Assembly: GCA_003428585.1 (NCBI GenBank)
Contig: QVQC01000083.1
Span: forward strand, 1-60,922
Length of the DNA stretch: 60,922 nt
Source: Nioella halotolerans
GTDB lineage: Bacteria > Pseudomonadota > Alphaproteobacteria > Rhodobacterales > Rhodobacteraceae
Direction of reading: 5' to 3'
Part shown: piece after piece, positions 9,543 through 18,379 of the stretch
Layout of the letters: each line of letters starts with the position of its first letter
Numbering within the stretch: position 1 is the stretch's first letter
Position numbers and translations under genes: made by a program
The notes under the pieces: generated by a model
Seen by the model: the letters and a program-made list of their open reading frames with translations, nothing else
What the model was told of the DNA's origin: nothing
Database searches by the model: none

Positions 9543-11063
9543 TCATTCCGCCGCCTCCCTGTGGCGCGCGAAATCGTCGGGGAACCGCTCCACCGCGGAC
9601 ATCACCGGGAACGGTGTGAACCCGCCAAGCGCGCAAAGCGAGCCGTCCTTCATGGTCTTGCACAGGTCGGTCAGAAGCGGGATCGCCTCGGCATCTCCTT
9701 CCGCGATCCGGTCGATCGTCTCGACGCCCCGCACCGCGCCGATGCGGCAGGGCGTGCACTTGCCGCAGCTTTCAACGGCGCAGAATTCCATCGCGAAACG
9801 CGCCATCTTCAGCATGTCGGCGCTGTCGTCGAAAACCACCACGCCGGCATGGCCGATCAGCCCGCCCGCCTGGTCAAACTCCTCGTAGCCGAAGGGCGTG
9901 TCGAACTGGTCGGGGTGCAGGTAGGCCCCCAAGGGCCCGCCGACCTGTACCGCCTTCACCGGTCGGCCCGAGGCGGTGCCGCCCGCAACATCGTTCACCA
10001 ACTCGCCAAGCGGCATCCCGAACCCGGTCTCGAACAACCCGCCGCGCTTGACGTTGCCCGCGATCTGGATCGGCATGGTGCCCTTCGACCGGCCCAGCCC
10101 GAAGCCCGCGTAATGCGCCGCGCCCTTCTCGAGGATCACCGGCACCGTGGCGAGGCTGAGGACGTTGTTGACCACCGTGGGCTTGCCCATGAACCCTTCG
10201 AGCGCCGGCAGCGGCGGCTTGGCGCGCACCACGCCCCGCTTGCCTTCCATGGAATTCAGCAGCGAGGTTTCCTCGCCACACACATACGCCCCGGCGCCGA
10301 CCCGGATTTCCATGTCGAACGCCTTGCCGGACCCGAGCACATCGCCGCCCAGAAGCCCGGCCGCGCGCCCGACGCGCACCGCCTCCTCCATCACGGCAAT
10401 CGCGTCGGGGTATTCGGAACGCAGGTAGACATAGCCCTTGGTCGCGCCGACGCCGAGGCCGGCAATCGCCATGCCCTCGATCAGGCAGAACGGGTCGCCC
10501 TCCATGATCATCCTGTCGGCGAAGGTGCCGCTGTCGCCCTCGTCGGCATTGCAGACGATATATTTCCGGTCGGCTTGCGCGTTCAGAACCGTGGTCCACT
10601 TGATGCCGGTGGGAAAGCCCGCGCCGCCGCGCCCGCGCAGGCCGGACTCGGTCACTTCCGTGACGATCTCTTCGCCCGACATCGCGATCGCCCGGCGCAG
10701 GCCGGCCAGCCCGCCATGCGCCTCGTAATCGGAAAGGTCCAGCGGGTCGATCACGCCGACGCGGGCGAAGGTCAGCCGGTCCTGGCGCCGCATCCAGTCG
10801 AGATCGTCCACCGCGCCAAGCGCCTTGTCGCTCGTCCCGTCGAGGATGGCAGGCACGTCCGCCGGGGATACCGGGCCGAAGCCCATGCGGGTGCCGTCCT
10901 GTTCCACTTCCACCAGCGGCTCCAGCCAGATCATGCCGCGGGTGCCGTTGCGCTTGACCTCGACATCCAGACCGCGCGACGCGGCCTCGGTTGCCACAGC
11001 CTTCGCCACATCGTCGGCGCCAAGCGCCTTGGCGGCGCTGTCCCGGGGAACCCAGATCCTCAT
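9543..11063 (-). CDS. fdsB: NAD-dependent formate dehydrogenase beta subunit FdsB (NuoF-like)
   Basis: FdsB is the FMN- and NAD-binding diaphorase subunit that passes electrons from FdsA to NAD+. The 506 residues have an N-terminal thioredoxin-like [2Fe-2S]-type domain (1-120), then a NuoF-type flavoprotein with GRGGAGFPTG, YIVCNADEGDSGTF (FMN/NAD binding) and AGAYVCGEETSLLNS, and a C-terminal ESCGKCTPCRIG motif that ligates a [4Fe-4S] cluster. Its start overlaps the fdsG stop by four bases. Confidence 0.95.
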   Translation of the reverse strand: MRIWVPRDSAAKALGADDVAKAVATEAASRGLDVEVKRNGTRGMIWLEPLVEVEQDGTRMGFGPVSPADVPAILDGTSDKALGAVDDLDWMRRQDRLTFARVGVIDPLDLSDYEAHGGLAGLRRAIAMSGEEIVTEVTESGLRGRGGAGFPTGIKWTTVLNAQADRKYIVCNADEGDSGTFADRMIMEGDPFCLIEGMAIAGLGVGATKGYVYLRSEYPDAIAVMEEAVRVGRAAGLLGGDVLGSGKAFDMEIRVGAGAYVCGEETSLLNSMEGKRGVVRAKPPLPALEGFMGKPTVVNNVLSLATVPVILEKGAAHYAGFGLGRSKGTMPIQIAGNVKRGGLFETGFGMPLGELVNDVAGGTASGRPVKAVQVGGPLGAYLHPDQFDTPFGYEEFDQAGGLIGHAGVVVFDDSADMLKMARFAMEFCAVESCGKCTPCRIGAVRGVETIDRIAEGDAEAIPLLTDLCKTMKDGSLCALGGFTPFPVMSAVERFPDDFARHREAAE

Positions 11064-11536
11064 GCGCCCGCCTCCCGCAGCAGCCTGTCCATCTTCGCGT
11101 CATCGACGCGGCCCACCACCCGGTCATCCACCATTGCCGCCGGGGCGCAGGCGCAAAGTCCAAGGCAATAGACCGGCTCCACCGTCACCGCGCCGTTGAC
11201 CGTGGTGCCGTGCCACGCGGTGCCCAGCTTTTCCAGGGTGCGCGCGGCCAGTGCCTCGGCCCCCATCGCCTGGCATGCTTCCGCCCGGCAGATCTTCACC
11301 ACGTGATGCCCGGCGGGCACCTCGCGGAAATCGTGGTAAAAACTCATCACCCCGTGCACCTCGGCGCGGGTGATGTTGAGCGCATCGGCGATGACCTGCA
11401 GCGCCATCCGCGGCACATGGCCGAAGGTGTGCTGCAAGTCGTGCAGGATGGGAAGAAGCGGCCCTTCGAGGTGAAGCTGTCCCGAAACGATGGCGCGGAC
11501 TTCCTCCTCGGTCGGGGCTGGCATGGGTGCGGACAT
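11060..11536 (-). CDS. fdsG: NAD-dependent formate dehydrogenase gamma subunit FdsG (NuoE-like)
   Basis: A 158-residue thioredoxin-fold [2Fe-2S] protein of the NuoE family that assists electron flow at the NADH end of the complex. The four ligating cysteines are visible in CRAEACQAMG and YCLGLCACAP. The helical N-terminus (EEEVRAIVSGQLHLEGPLLPIL, residues about 10-30) is family-typical. It is the first structural gene of the fds operon, downstream of a LysR gene with which it shares a strand, and 75 bases from a palindromic LysR-type box. Confidence 0.93.
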   Translation of the reverse strand: MSAPMPAPTEEEVRAIVSGQLHLEGPLLPILHDLQHTFGHVPRMALQVIADALNITRAEVHGVMSFYHDFREVPAGHHVVKICRAEACQAMGAEALAARTLEKLGTAWHGTTVNGAVTVEPVYCLGLCACAPAAMVDDRVVGRVDDAKMDRLLREAGA

Positions 11537-11611
11537 GGCTGGCTCCGGTCATTTGTCAGCGTCAAGACACCTGTTCAGCCTTCACGATTCAATATCGCTT
11601 TTCCGTTAGTC

Positions 11612-11628
11612 GATAGGGTTTCCCTATC
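11612..11628. promoter_or_regulatory. LysR-type palindromic box upstream of fdsG
   Basis: GATAGGGTTTCCCTATC is a 17-base palindrome with seven-base arms and contains an exact T-N11-A core, the classic LysR-type binding geometry. It touches the stop codon of the LysR gene and lies 76-92 bases before the fdsG start. It is the best candidate operator for formate control of fds by the adjacent regulator. Binding is inferred. Confidence 0.6.
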
Positions 11629-12514
11629 AACCAAGATCCGACAAGCGCCGCGCCTCTGCCAACAGGGCGGCCAGTACCGGGGTATGGGGTTCGCGGAAGG
11701 GCGCGACAAGGCCCACGGCATGCCCCTTGCCGCCGCCGGAAAGTGGAATGATTTCAATAGGTTTTCCCCCGATGAGAAAGCGTGCGATATCTTCCGGCAA
11801 CACCGTCAGGAACCCGCCCTGAAGCACATTGGCAACAAGGACAACGGTCGAATTGGCCTCGATCGCGGCCTCGGGCGGCACCCCGGCGGCCTGTAAATTC
11901 TTGTTGATGATCCGCCGGTTCTGCATATCCGGGGTCAACAGGCAGAGGGTCTGGCCCGCAAGCTCGCGCCAGCGCACCTCCGGCCGGCCCGCGAATTCCG
12001 AATCATCGCGGCAGACCAGCATGTAGCGTTCCTCGTACAGCGGCTCGCGGCTGACCCGGCCGGTGGGTTCGTTGTCGAGGTAGGAAATGCCGGCATCGAC
12101 GTCGAGATTCTCGATCATCGTCAGGATCTCGATGGAGGTGCGCGACAGCACGGTGAAGCGCACATTGGGGTGCAACGCGCTGAACCGGTTGGTCAGCCGC
12201 CCCGCCCAAGTCAGCGCCGTGGGAATGACGGCGATGCGCAATTGCCCCGCCAGCCCGTGGCGCGAAAAGCGCATCTCCTCGCGCAATTGCCGTGCATTGC
12301 CGACGATCTTGCGCGCCCAGACCAGCGCGCTCTGCCCCTCCGGCGTCAACCCGCCATAGCGCGAGCCGCGAAAGATCAGCTGCACGCCAAGCTGGTCCTC
12401 CAACTGCTTGATACCCGTGGACAGTGTCGGCTGCGTGATGCCGAGGCTTTGCGCGGCGCGGCCGAAATGGCCCTCTTTCGCCACTGCCATGAACATTTCC
12501 AGCTTGTCGAGCAC
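11627..12514 (-). CDS. LysR-family regulator next to fds genes
   Basis: A 295-residue LysR-type activator with an N-terminal winged helix (MFMAVAKEGHFGRAAQSLGI, then TQPTLSTGIKQLEDQLGVQL) and a C-terminal periplasmic-binding-like effector domain. I favour the GTG at 12514 (VLDKLEMFMAV), which gives the usual LysR length; an ATG at 12559 would add 15 residues lacking family similarity, and neither has a strong ribosome site. The same direction and closeness to fdsG, plus the palindrome between them, suggest it is the formate dehydrogenase regulator, comparable to FdsR. The effector is unknown. Confidence 0.85.
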   Translation of the reverse strand: MLDKLEMFMAVAKEGHFGRAAQSLGITQPTLSTGIKQLEDQLGVQLIFRGSRYGGLTPEGQSALVWARKIVGNARQLREEMRFSRHGLAGQLRIAVIPTALTWAGRLTNRFSALHPNVRFTVLSRTSIEILTMIENLDVDAGISYLDNEPTGRVSREPLYEERYMLVCRDDSEFAGRPEVRWRELAGQTLCLLTPDMQNRRIINKNLQAAGVPPEAAIEANSTVVLVANVLQGGFLTVLPEDIARFLIGGKPIEIIPLSGGGKGHAVGLVAPFREPHTPVLAALLAEARRLSDLG

Positions 12515-12577
12515 GATTGAAAACCCCGATTGAAACCGGGGGGCACGATAGCCCAACATGCATGAAAAGCCAAAGCT

Positions 12578-13018
12578 TCAGCGCGCCAGAAGATGCCCCA
12601 TGTGGCGGGTGGCCAGCATGTAGCCCTGCACCCCGAAGCCCGCCAGCACCGCATCGGCGCGCAGGCTGACATAAGAATGATGGCGGAATGCCTCGCGCTT
12701 GTGGATCTGGCTGACATGCACCTCGATCACCGGGCCGTCATAGACGTTAAGCGCATCGAGCAGCACCACCGAGGTATGGGTCAGCCCGCCCGGATTGAGG
12801 ATGATCCCGGCGGCCGTTTCGCGCGCCGCGTGGATCCAGTCGATAAGCTGGCCTTCGTGGTTGGACTGGCGCAGGTCGGTCTCCAGCCCAAGCCCTTGCG
12901 CCAGTTCGGTGCAGGCCCGCGCCACGTCGTCAAGCGTCTCGTGGCCATAGATTTCCGGCTCCCGCTGACCCAGAAGGTTCAGGTTGGGGCCGTTCAGGAT
13001 GAGGATGGTCTGGGGCAT
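12578..13018 (-). CDS. aroQ: Type II 3-dehydroquinate dehydratase AroQ
   Basis: This dodecameric cytoplasmic enzyme dehydrates 3-dehydroquinate to 3-dehydroshikimate in the shikimate pathway. The 146-residue protein starts [20 protein letters not shown], the family signature, and has the catalytic-loop arginine/tyrosine region (GQREPEIYG), the [16 protein letters not shown] segment with the catalytic His, and [17 protein letters not shown]. The ATG at 13018 is chosen because the signature begins directly there. It is 63 bases upstream of the LysR gene. Confidence 0.95.
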   Translation of the reverse strand: MPQTILILNGPNLNLLGQREPEIYGHETLDDVARACTELAQGLGLETDLRQSNHEGQLIDWIHAARETAAGIILNPGGLTHTSVVLLDALNVYDGPVIEVHVSQIHKREAFRHHSYVSLRADAVLAGFGVQGYMLATRHMGHLLAR

Positions 13019-13173
13019 GGGGCCGGGTCCGGTGCTGCGTGATCCGCAATCAATGCCAGCGAAACCGCGCGCCATCAAGCCCGTGGCGCACCGTCGATCA
13101 CGCCCGGCCACAGTTGCGCGAGACCGCCCCTATCCCCATGGACGGGCCACCACCGGGCTGGTGTAGTCGCGCC

Positions 13174-13563
13174 ATGCCCCGCTGGATCGAGACCCTTTCC
13201 GACGAGACCGCGCGCGCCGCCTTCGGGCGCCGGCTGGAGAACGTCACCGACGAGGCCTTCAACGTGCTGTGCTGGAGCATCGTGGTGGGCTTTACACGCT
13301 ACCTGTCCGTCAGCGCGGGGGCGCTGCACTATGACCTGTTGCACTGGACAACGAGCGCGATGCTCTTCGTCTACCTCGCCTCGCGCTTTCTGCTACGCCC
13401 GGAAGTGCCGATCTTCGCCACGCGCGACCGGCGGTGGAAACGCGCCCTGCAAACCGCGGTGAACCTCGCGATCTGCATGGCCGCCTTCATGCTGGTGATG
13501 TGGGGACTGACGCTGCTGGTCGACGGCATCGCGCGCTACCGCTTCGTGCCGTTCATGATGTGA
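13174..13563 (+). CDS. Small membrane protein of unknown function
   Basis: A 129-residue protein starting MPRWIETLSDETARAAFG. After a soluble N-terminus of about 30 residues there are three likely membrane helices: NVLCWSIVVGFTRYL (about 30-47), SAMLFVYLASRFLL (about 60-76) and AVNLAICMAAFMLVMWGLTL (about 95-118). I do not recognise a family. It is divergent from aroQ (155 bases apart) and convergent with arsH (14 bases), so it seems to be a single-gene unit. An upstream in-frame ATG at 13039 would add a low-complexity tail and is less likely. Confidence 0.6.
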   Translation: MPRWIETLSDETARAAFGRRLENVTDEAFNVLCWSIVVGFTRYLSVSAGALHYDLLHWTTSAMLFVYLASRFLLRPEVPIFATRDRRWKRALQTAVNLAICMAAFMLVMWGLTLLVDGIARYRFVPFMM

Positions 13564-13577
13564 CGGGCGCCGCCCGT

Positions 13578-14291
13578 TCAACTCGCCGTCCGGTTCACCC
13601 GCGCGATCAGCGCCGCGCCGCTTTCCTTGCGCTCGCTGTAGCGATCCACGAGGTAATCGGCCCGGTCGCGGGTCAGCAAGGTGAATTTCACAAGTTCCTC
13701 CATCACGTCGACCATCCGGTCGTAATAGGGCGACGGCTTCATCCGGTCATCTTCGCCGAATTGCTGGAATGCCTTGGGGACGGAGGACTGATTGGGAACG
13801 GTCAGGCAGCGCATCCAGCGGCCAAGGATGCGCAACTGGTTGATCGCGTTGAAGCTTTGCGAGCCGCCGCAAACCTGCATCACGGCCAGCGTCTTGCCCT
13901 GCGTGGGCCGCACCGCGCCCAGTGTCAGCGGGATCCAGTCAATCTGCGCCTTCATCACGCCGGTCATTGCGCCGTGGCGTTCGGGGCTGCACCAGACCAT
14001 GCCTTCCGACCATGTCACGAGGTCGCGCAACTCCTGCACCTTCGGGTGATCGGCCCCGGCATCGTCGGGCAGCGGCAGGCCGGACGGGTCGAAGCTGCGG
14101 GGCTCGGCGCCAAGCCGGGCCAGCACGCGGGCGGCCTCCTCGGTCATCAGGCGGCTGAACGATCGCACGCGCAGCGACCCGTGAAGCAACAGGATGCGCG
14201 GCTTGTGCGCGGCATGCCCGGGCGCGAAGAGGCGCGCGCTGTCAATCTGCTGGAAGGCGCTTTCGGTCAGTTGCGGGGTCTCTGTCATCAT
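13578..14291 (-). CDS. arsH: Arsenical resistance flavoprotein ArsH
   Basis: ArsH is an NADPH-dependent FMN reductase of the flavodoxin fold that, in characterised bacteria, oxidises trivalent organoarsenicals and protects against arsenic-linked oxidative stress. The 237-residue protein carries [13 protein letters not shown] (FMN phosphate loop), [20 protein letters not shown] and [18 protein letters not shown], all diagnostic of ArsH rather than a generic NADPH:FMN reductase. Last gene of the ars operon, 76 bases after acr3. Confidence 0.93.
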   Translation of the reverse strand: MMTETPQLTESAFQQIDSARLFAPGHAAHKPRILLLHGSLRVRSFSRLMTEEAARVLARLGAEPRSFDPSGLPLPDDAGADHPKVQELRDLVTWSEGMVWCSPERHGAMTGVMKAQIDWIPLTLGAVRPTQGKTLAVMQVCGGSQSFNAINQLRILGRWMRCLTVPNQSSVPKAFQQFGEDDRMKPSPYYDRMVDVMEELVKFTLLTRDRADYLVDRYSERKESGAALIARVNRTAS

Positions 14292-14367
14292 CGCTCTCTG
14301 GTGTCGTATGTCGTCCGGATTTGCTGGCAGGGCCGTTGGTCCATCGGGGTGTCGAGGGTGGACCCGC

Positions 14368-15414
14368 TCACCCCGCCGGCCCCGGGAACCGTGCGCGGGT
14401 GCGGTTGGCGAAGGCGACCAGCGACAGCATCACCGGCACCTCGACCAGCACGCCCACCACCGTGGCCAGCGCGGCGCCGGAATTCAGACCGAAGAGGCTG
14501 ATCGCCACCGCCACCGCCAGTTCGAAGAAGTTCGATGTGCCGATCATGGCGCATGGCGCGGCAACCCGGTGCGGCACTTTCAGTACCCACGCCGCGCCAT
14601 AGGCCAGCGCGAAAATGCCGTAGGATTGTACGAGGATGGGCACCGCGATCAGCGCGATGACGAACGGGTTCGACAGGATCACCTCGCCCTGCAAGCCGAA
14701 CAGGATCGCCACCGTGACGATCAGCCCGATGACCGAGACCGGCTTGATGCGCGCGGTATAGGCCTCCACCTTCTCTGCGCTGCCCAGCGCGCGCCGTGTC
14801 AGAAGCCCCGCCATCAGGGGCAAGAACACGTAGAGCACGGTCGCCAGAACCAGCGTTTCCCACGGCACGGCGATATCGGTCACCCCCAGCAGGAAGGCCA
14901 CGATGGGCGCGAAGGCCACCACCATGATGAGATCGTTTACCGAGACCTGCACCAGCGTGTAGGTCGCATCCCCCTTGGTCAGTTGCGACCAGACGAAGAC
15001 CATCGCGGTGCAGGGCGCTGCCCCCAACAGGATCAGCCCGGCGATATATTGCTGTGCATCGGCCGGTTCGATGAAGGGCGCGAAGATGTATTCGAAGAAC
15101 AGCACCGCGAAGAAGGCCATGGTGAAGGGCTTGATCAGCCAGTTCACCGTCAGCGTGACCAGAAGCCCCTTGGGCTGGCGCGCGACATCCGCCACGGCGC
15201 CGAAATCGACGCTGACCATCATCGGGTAGACCATGGCCCAGATCAGCACCGCGACGACAAGGTTGATCGAGGCGACCTCGGCCGCGGCGATGGCACCGAC
15301 CAGCCCCGGCGCGACGCTGCCGATGCCGATCCCGGCGATCATGGCCAGCGCGACCCAAAGCGTCAGGTAGCGCTCGAAGGCGCCCATGGGGGAGTCCGTG
15401 GTGGTGTCGGTCAT
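14368..15414 (-). CDS. acr3: Arsenite efflux permease of the Acr3 family
   Basis: A 348-residue inner-membrane protein with about ten hydrophobic helices that exports arsenite using the proton-motive force. The motifs [19 protein letters not shown] (with the Acr3-conserved Cys) and [16 protein letters not shown] are characteristic, and [18 protein letters not shown] near the C-terminus holds the conserved Glu. The start overlaps the stop of the PLP-enzyme gene by four bases, so translation is coupled to genes not known to be part of arsenic resistance. Confidence 0.93.
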   Translation of the reverse strand: MTDTTTDSPMGAFERYLTLWVALAMIAGIGIGSVAPGLVGAIAAAEVASINLVVAVLIWAMVYPMMVSVDFGAVADVARQPKGLLVTLTVNWLIKPFTMAFFAVLFFEYIFAPFIEPADAQQYIAGLILLGAAPCTAMVFVWSQLTKGDATYTLVQVSVNDLIMVVAFAPIVAFLLGVTDIAVPWETLVLATVLYVFLPLMAGLLTRRALGSAEKVEAYTARIKPVSVIGLIVTVAILFGLQGEVILSNPFVIALIAVPILVQSYGIFALAYGAAWVLKVPHRVAAPCAMIGTSNFFELAVAVAISLFGLNSGAALATVVGVLVEVPVMLSLVAFANRTRARFPGPAG

Positions 15415-16409
15415 TTCGTGTTGCCCTTCATGTCTGTGTCTGGCCCGATCAGGGTGCTGAAACGGGCCGCGTCGATGTTTCCACCGGTGAGAATTGTCGC
15501 CACCGTGCGCCCCGAAAGAGGGACGCGCCCGGCGAGGATCGCCGCCAGCCCCACCACGGCGCCCGGTTCGGTCACCAGCTTGAAATGCGTGAAGGCAAAG
15601 CGCATCGCCGCGCGCACCTCCGCATCCGTCGCCGTGACACCCCCGGCAAGCAACGCACGGTTGATGGGAAACGTCATCGCGCCGGGGATCGGCGTCATGA
15701 TCGCGTCGCAGATGGTGCGTCGCCCCTTGGGGTTGGCAAGGCGCGCCCCGGCCTCCAGCGACCGGCGCGTGTCATCGAACAGCGCCGGCTCGGCGGCGAA
15801 GACCTGCGTTTGCGGCGACGCCTCGGCCATGGCGACGGCGGTCGCCGCCGTCAGCCCGCCGCCCCCGCAGGGCACCAGAACCGCGTCGAGCGGCGCGCCC
15901 GCATCCTCCAACAGCTCCAGCGCCGCGGTGCCGGCCCCGGCCAGAACCTGCGGGTGCGCGCTTGGCGGCACCTCCAGCCGGCCCGTGCGATGGACCAGAT
16001 CCGCCACCACATCCGCGCTTTCCTCGGTGTCGCGCTCGAAGGGCACGATGTCGGCCCCCATCGCGCGCACGGCGTCTTGTTTTGCCGCCGGCGCATCGGA
16101 GGGCATGACGATCACCGCGGTCGACCCCGTTAGGCGTGCCGCCCGCGCCAGACCCAGCGCATGGTTGCCCGAGGAATAGGTGACGACGCCGCGCGACGTC
16201 TCCGCCGCGCTCAGGCCCAGCATCCGGTGGAGCGCGCCACGGATCTTGAAGGCGCCGGTGCGTTGCAGGTTTTCGCATTTCAGCAAAAGCTGCCCGCCCA
16301 GCATGGCGTTGACATCCGGGTCTTCCAGAACCGGGGTCCGGGTCACAGCATCACCAAGGGCGCGGGCGGCAACGCGCATGGAGTCGAGGCTGACCGGAAA
16401 CTCCCCCAT
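15411..16409 (-). CDS. Threonine/serine dehydratase-like PLP enzyme (EutB-like)
   Basis: A fold-type II PLP enzyme of 332 residues. Lys55 in [10 protein letters not shown] is the Schiff-base lysine, [10 protein letters not shown] is the substrate-binding loop, and PCGGGGLTA is the phosphate-binding glycine loop. There is no C-terminal ACT domain, so it is not allosteric IlvA. Relatives include catabolic threonine dehydratases, serine racemases and EutB of hydroxyectoine degradation; the neighbouring DoeB-like gene makes the EutB comparison natural, but no other ectoine gene is nearby. The ATG at 16409 is one base past the previous stop. The reason for sitting between a deacylase and Acr3 is unclear. 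Confidence 0.8.
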   Translation of the reverse strand: MGEFPVSLDSMRVAARALGDAVTRTPVLEDPDVNAMLGGQLLLKCENLQRTGAFKIRGALHRMLGLSAAETSRGVVTYSSGNHALGLARAARLTGSTAVIVMPSDAPAAKQDAVRAMGADIVPFERDTEESADVVADLVHRTGRLEVPPSAHPQVLAGAGTAALELLEDAGAPLDAVLVPCGGGGLTAATAVAMAEASPQTQVFAAEPALFDDTRRSLEAGARLANPKGRRTICDAIMTPIPGAMTFPINRALLAGGVTATDAEVRAAMRFAFTHFKLVTEPGAVVGLAAILAGRVPLSGRTVATILTGGNIDAARFSTLIGPDTDMKGNTK

Positions 16410-16410
16410 C

Positions 16411-17412
16411 TCAGCCCGCATCCGCCGCGATCTGGTAAAGCGCATCGCCGCGCCGCACCTGCCCCATCGCGCGCATCGCCAGCGCCAGCCCCGTATAGGG
16501 CGAGGTGACGGTCTCGGGTGCGCGTCCGGGCGTTTCAGGGTGGTGGATGCGGGCCACGGCCTCGTCCCCGACCACCGGGTCGCCGATCTCTTTCAGCGGC
16601 TCGAACAGGCCCGGCTCGTAGGCGTAGATCGACCCTTTCGCGTTGAGCATCCGCGTGCCCTGCGCGGGGTCCGGCGCCGGGTCCGTCACCATGCCAAGGG
16701 CGTTCAGGATCCGGCGCAGACCGCGCTCGGTGCGCGCCAGAACCTCCGGGCTGACGCGTCCCGCGCCGCCAAGCTCGGCCATAACGTTCACCACGCCCTT
16801 GCGGTTCGCCGCCCCCATCGCGGTGCGCGCGGTGCTGGCGCGTCCGCCACCGCCGGTGAACACCCAGCCATAGGGCAAATCGAATGCCTCGGTCAGCCGG
16901 CGCAGCCCGGCCTCCTCCTCGGGCGAATGGGACGGCCCGCGCAGCAGCGTCGGGGGATAGATCAGCGACGAGCCGCCGGAATGCAGATCGACCGCGTAAT
17001 CGGCCAATGGCAGGATCACCTCTTCATGGTAATGCGCGATCATCTGCGACGGCGTGCCCGCCGGGTCACCGGGAAAAAGCCGGTTGAGATTGCCCTGATC
17101 CAGCGGCGAGACACGGGCGCCCGCCTCCGACGCCGGCAGGTTCAGCATCGGCAACAGGATCAACCGCCCGTGCAGATCCTCGGGCGCGATCCGGCGCGCC
17201 AGATTGGCAACGGCGATCTGGCCCTCGTATTCATCGCCATGCACCCCCGCCGTGATGACAAGGGTCGGACCGGCGCCATTGGCGATCACCGTCACCGGCA
17301 CCGGGATCCAGCCATAGGCGGAGCGATGCACCGAATGCGGCACGCGCAGATAGCCCGCCTGCTTGCCATAAGCCTCAAGATCCACTTCGCAGGTGATCGC
17401 GGTGCTGGCCAT
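16411..17412 (-). CDS. Succinylglutamate desuccinylase/aspartoacylase-family deacylase (DoeB-like)
   Basis: A 333-residue M14-type zinc amidohydrolase. GVHGDEYEG supplies His58 and Glu61 and DLHSGG supplies His144, the usual zinc ligands; GRLILLPMLNLPA precedes a substrate-binding Arg region. The family removes acyl groups from amino acids. The closest named type I recognise is DoeB, the N-acetyl-diaminobutyrate deacetylase of ectoine breakdown, but substrates vary. It is the first gene of the minus-strand ars operon, directly behind the divergent arsR promoter region. The ATG at 17412 is preferred over one at 17469, which would cross the operator. Confidence 0.8.
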   Translation of the reverse strand: MASTAITCEVDLEAYGKQAGYLRVPHSVHRSAYGWIPVPVTVIANGAGPTLVITAGVHGDEYEGQIAVANLARRIAPEDLHGRLILLPMLNLPASEAGARVSPLDQGNLNRLFPGDPAGTPSQMIAHYHEEVILPLADYAVDLHSGGSSLIYPPTLLRGPSHSPEEEAGLRRLTEAFDLPYGWVFTGGGGRASTARTAMGAANRKGVVNVMAELGGAGRVSPEVLARTERGLRRILNALGMVTDPAPDPAQGTRMLNAKGSIYAYEPGLFEPLKEIGDPVVGDEAVARIHHPETPGRAPETVTSPYTGLALAMRAMGQVRRGDALYQIAADAG

Positions 17413-17423
17413 GCGTTCCTCAT

Positions 17424-17439
17424 TTCGGAAATTTCCGAA
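17424..17439. promoter_or_regulatory. Perfect palindrome, candidate ArsR operator O1
   Basis: TTCGGAAATTTCCGAA is a 16-base perfect palindrome in the 92-base space between divergent arsR and the deacylase gene, 12 bases before the deacylase start. The half-site TTTCGG recurs at the second site near arsR, which supports binding by the same regulator. Its position would block transcription of the deacylase-dehydratase-acr3-arsH operon. Confidence 0.65.
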
Positions 17440-17485
17440 TTGTTTCCCTGCTAGACGACCCGAAACCACTGGTCAAGCCGTCTCA

Positions 17486-17503
17486 TTTCGGGCATCACCG
17501 AAA
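17486..17503. promoter_or_regulatory. Inverted repeat, candidate ArsR operator O2
   Basis: TTTCGG and CCGAAA are separated by six bases immediately before the arsR ATG (17505). The arms match those of the perfect palindrome at 17424-17439. This arrangement would let ArsR repress its own gene as well as the divergent operon. It also covers the place where a ribosome site would be, and arsR has no clear Shine-Dalgarno sequence. Confidence 0.55.
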
Positions 17504-17504
17504 C

Positions 17505-17858
17505 ATGAACGAAGAAGCAGCGATGGAGGTTCTGGGCGCGCTGGCGCATCCGACCCGGCTGGGCGTGTTTCGCCTGCTGGTGCAGCATGCGCCGGAAAGC
17601 ATGCCGGCGCTGAGCATCGCGGAAAGGTTGGGGGTAATTCCCTCCACCCTGTCGGGGCATTTCACGGTCCTGAAACGCGCGGGCCTTGTCACCGCGACGC
17701 GCCAGCAGCGCGAGATCCGCTACGCCGCCGACATCGCCACGATCACCGGGCTGGTCGATTTCCTGCTGTCGGATTGCTGCGGCGGGCGGGTGGAAAACTG
17801 CGACAACATCCTGTCGCTGCTCGGGGCCGGTATCTGCAACACGCGGGCGCCCCGATAA
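17505..17858 (+). CDS. arsR: ArsR-family arsenic-responsive repressor
   Basis: A 117-residue winged-helix repressor (LGALAHPTRLGVFRLLV; helix-turn-helix IAERLGVIPSTLSGHFTVL; wing TATRQQREIRYA). The usual ELCVC sensor of plasmid ArsR is absent. Instead Cys91-Cys92 and Cys99 in SDCCGGRVENC match the C-terminal Cys-Cys-X6-Cys arsenite site described for Acidithiobacillus ferrooxidans-type ArsR. A further Cys111 lies at the end. Divergent to the ars operon with paired palindromes between them. This sensor layout supports true arsenite regulation rather than a generic ArsR relative. Confidence 0.9.
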   Translation: MNEEAAMEVLGALAHPTRLGVFRLLVQHAPESMPALSIAERLGVIPSTLSGHFTVLKRAGLVTATRQQREIRYAADIATITGLVDFLLSDCCGGRVENCDNILSLLGAGICNTRAPR

Positions 17859-18379
17859 GTGGTGTCCCGCTCCCCCGGACAGGCGCCCCCTTATCCAATG
17901 GCGGGGCGACGCCGGCGAGATCCTGATCCGGGCGCAGGAAGCGAACGGCCCCGGCGCCGATGATCGCGGCCGGGGCCGATTCCGCGAAGGGTGAAAACTG
18001 CATGAACGCCGATTGCGACCGCCGCGCCGGGCGGGCTTTTCGCCGCATGTCAAGGCGACGCAAGGAGGCCGACGCGGCACGATTGCGACCGGCAAGATTG
18101 CACGTGGAACTTGCACGTCGGGCCCCGCGGGCCGGTCGACGGCGCGCCGCGACGACGGAACCGCGGCGCGACCCAGGCCGCGAGAATCGCGCGAAGCGCG
18201 ACCGGCTGACCTTTACAGCGAACTGAGGTTTCACTAATTTCCTTTCGCGAAGCGGACGGGCGACATCCCCTTGCCACGACGCCGAACTCGACATGGACAT
18301 TCGACGCCACGGGTTCGCGCTCGTCGGCGCCGAGGCGCAGCAGTGACCGACAAATAACGACAACGGACGGGATGAATTC
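17859..18379. other. 521-base intergenic region between arsR and phaA
   Basis: No convincing gene: the open frames here are arginine-rich GC artefacts without a ribosome site or a recognisable family. It contains the arsR 3' end and must hold the promoter of the antiporter operon, most likely in the less GC-rich stretch after 18220. I see no clear -35/-10 pair, tRNA or strong hairpin. Confidence 0.5.

Noticed and set aside
15411..17412. Ectoine/hydroxyectoine degradation locus
   Set aside because: Only EutB-like and DoeB-like genes are present; doeA, the Ueh/Ehu transporter and the usual regulators are missing, and the genes sit in an arsenic operon.
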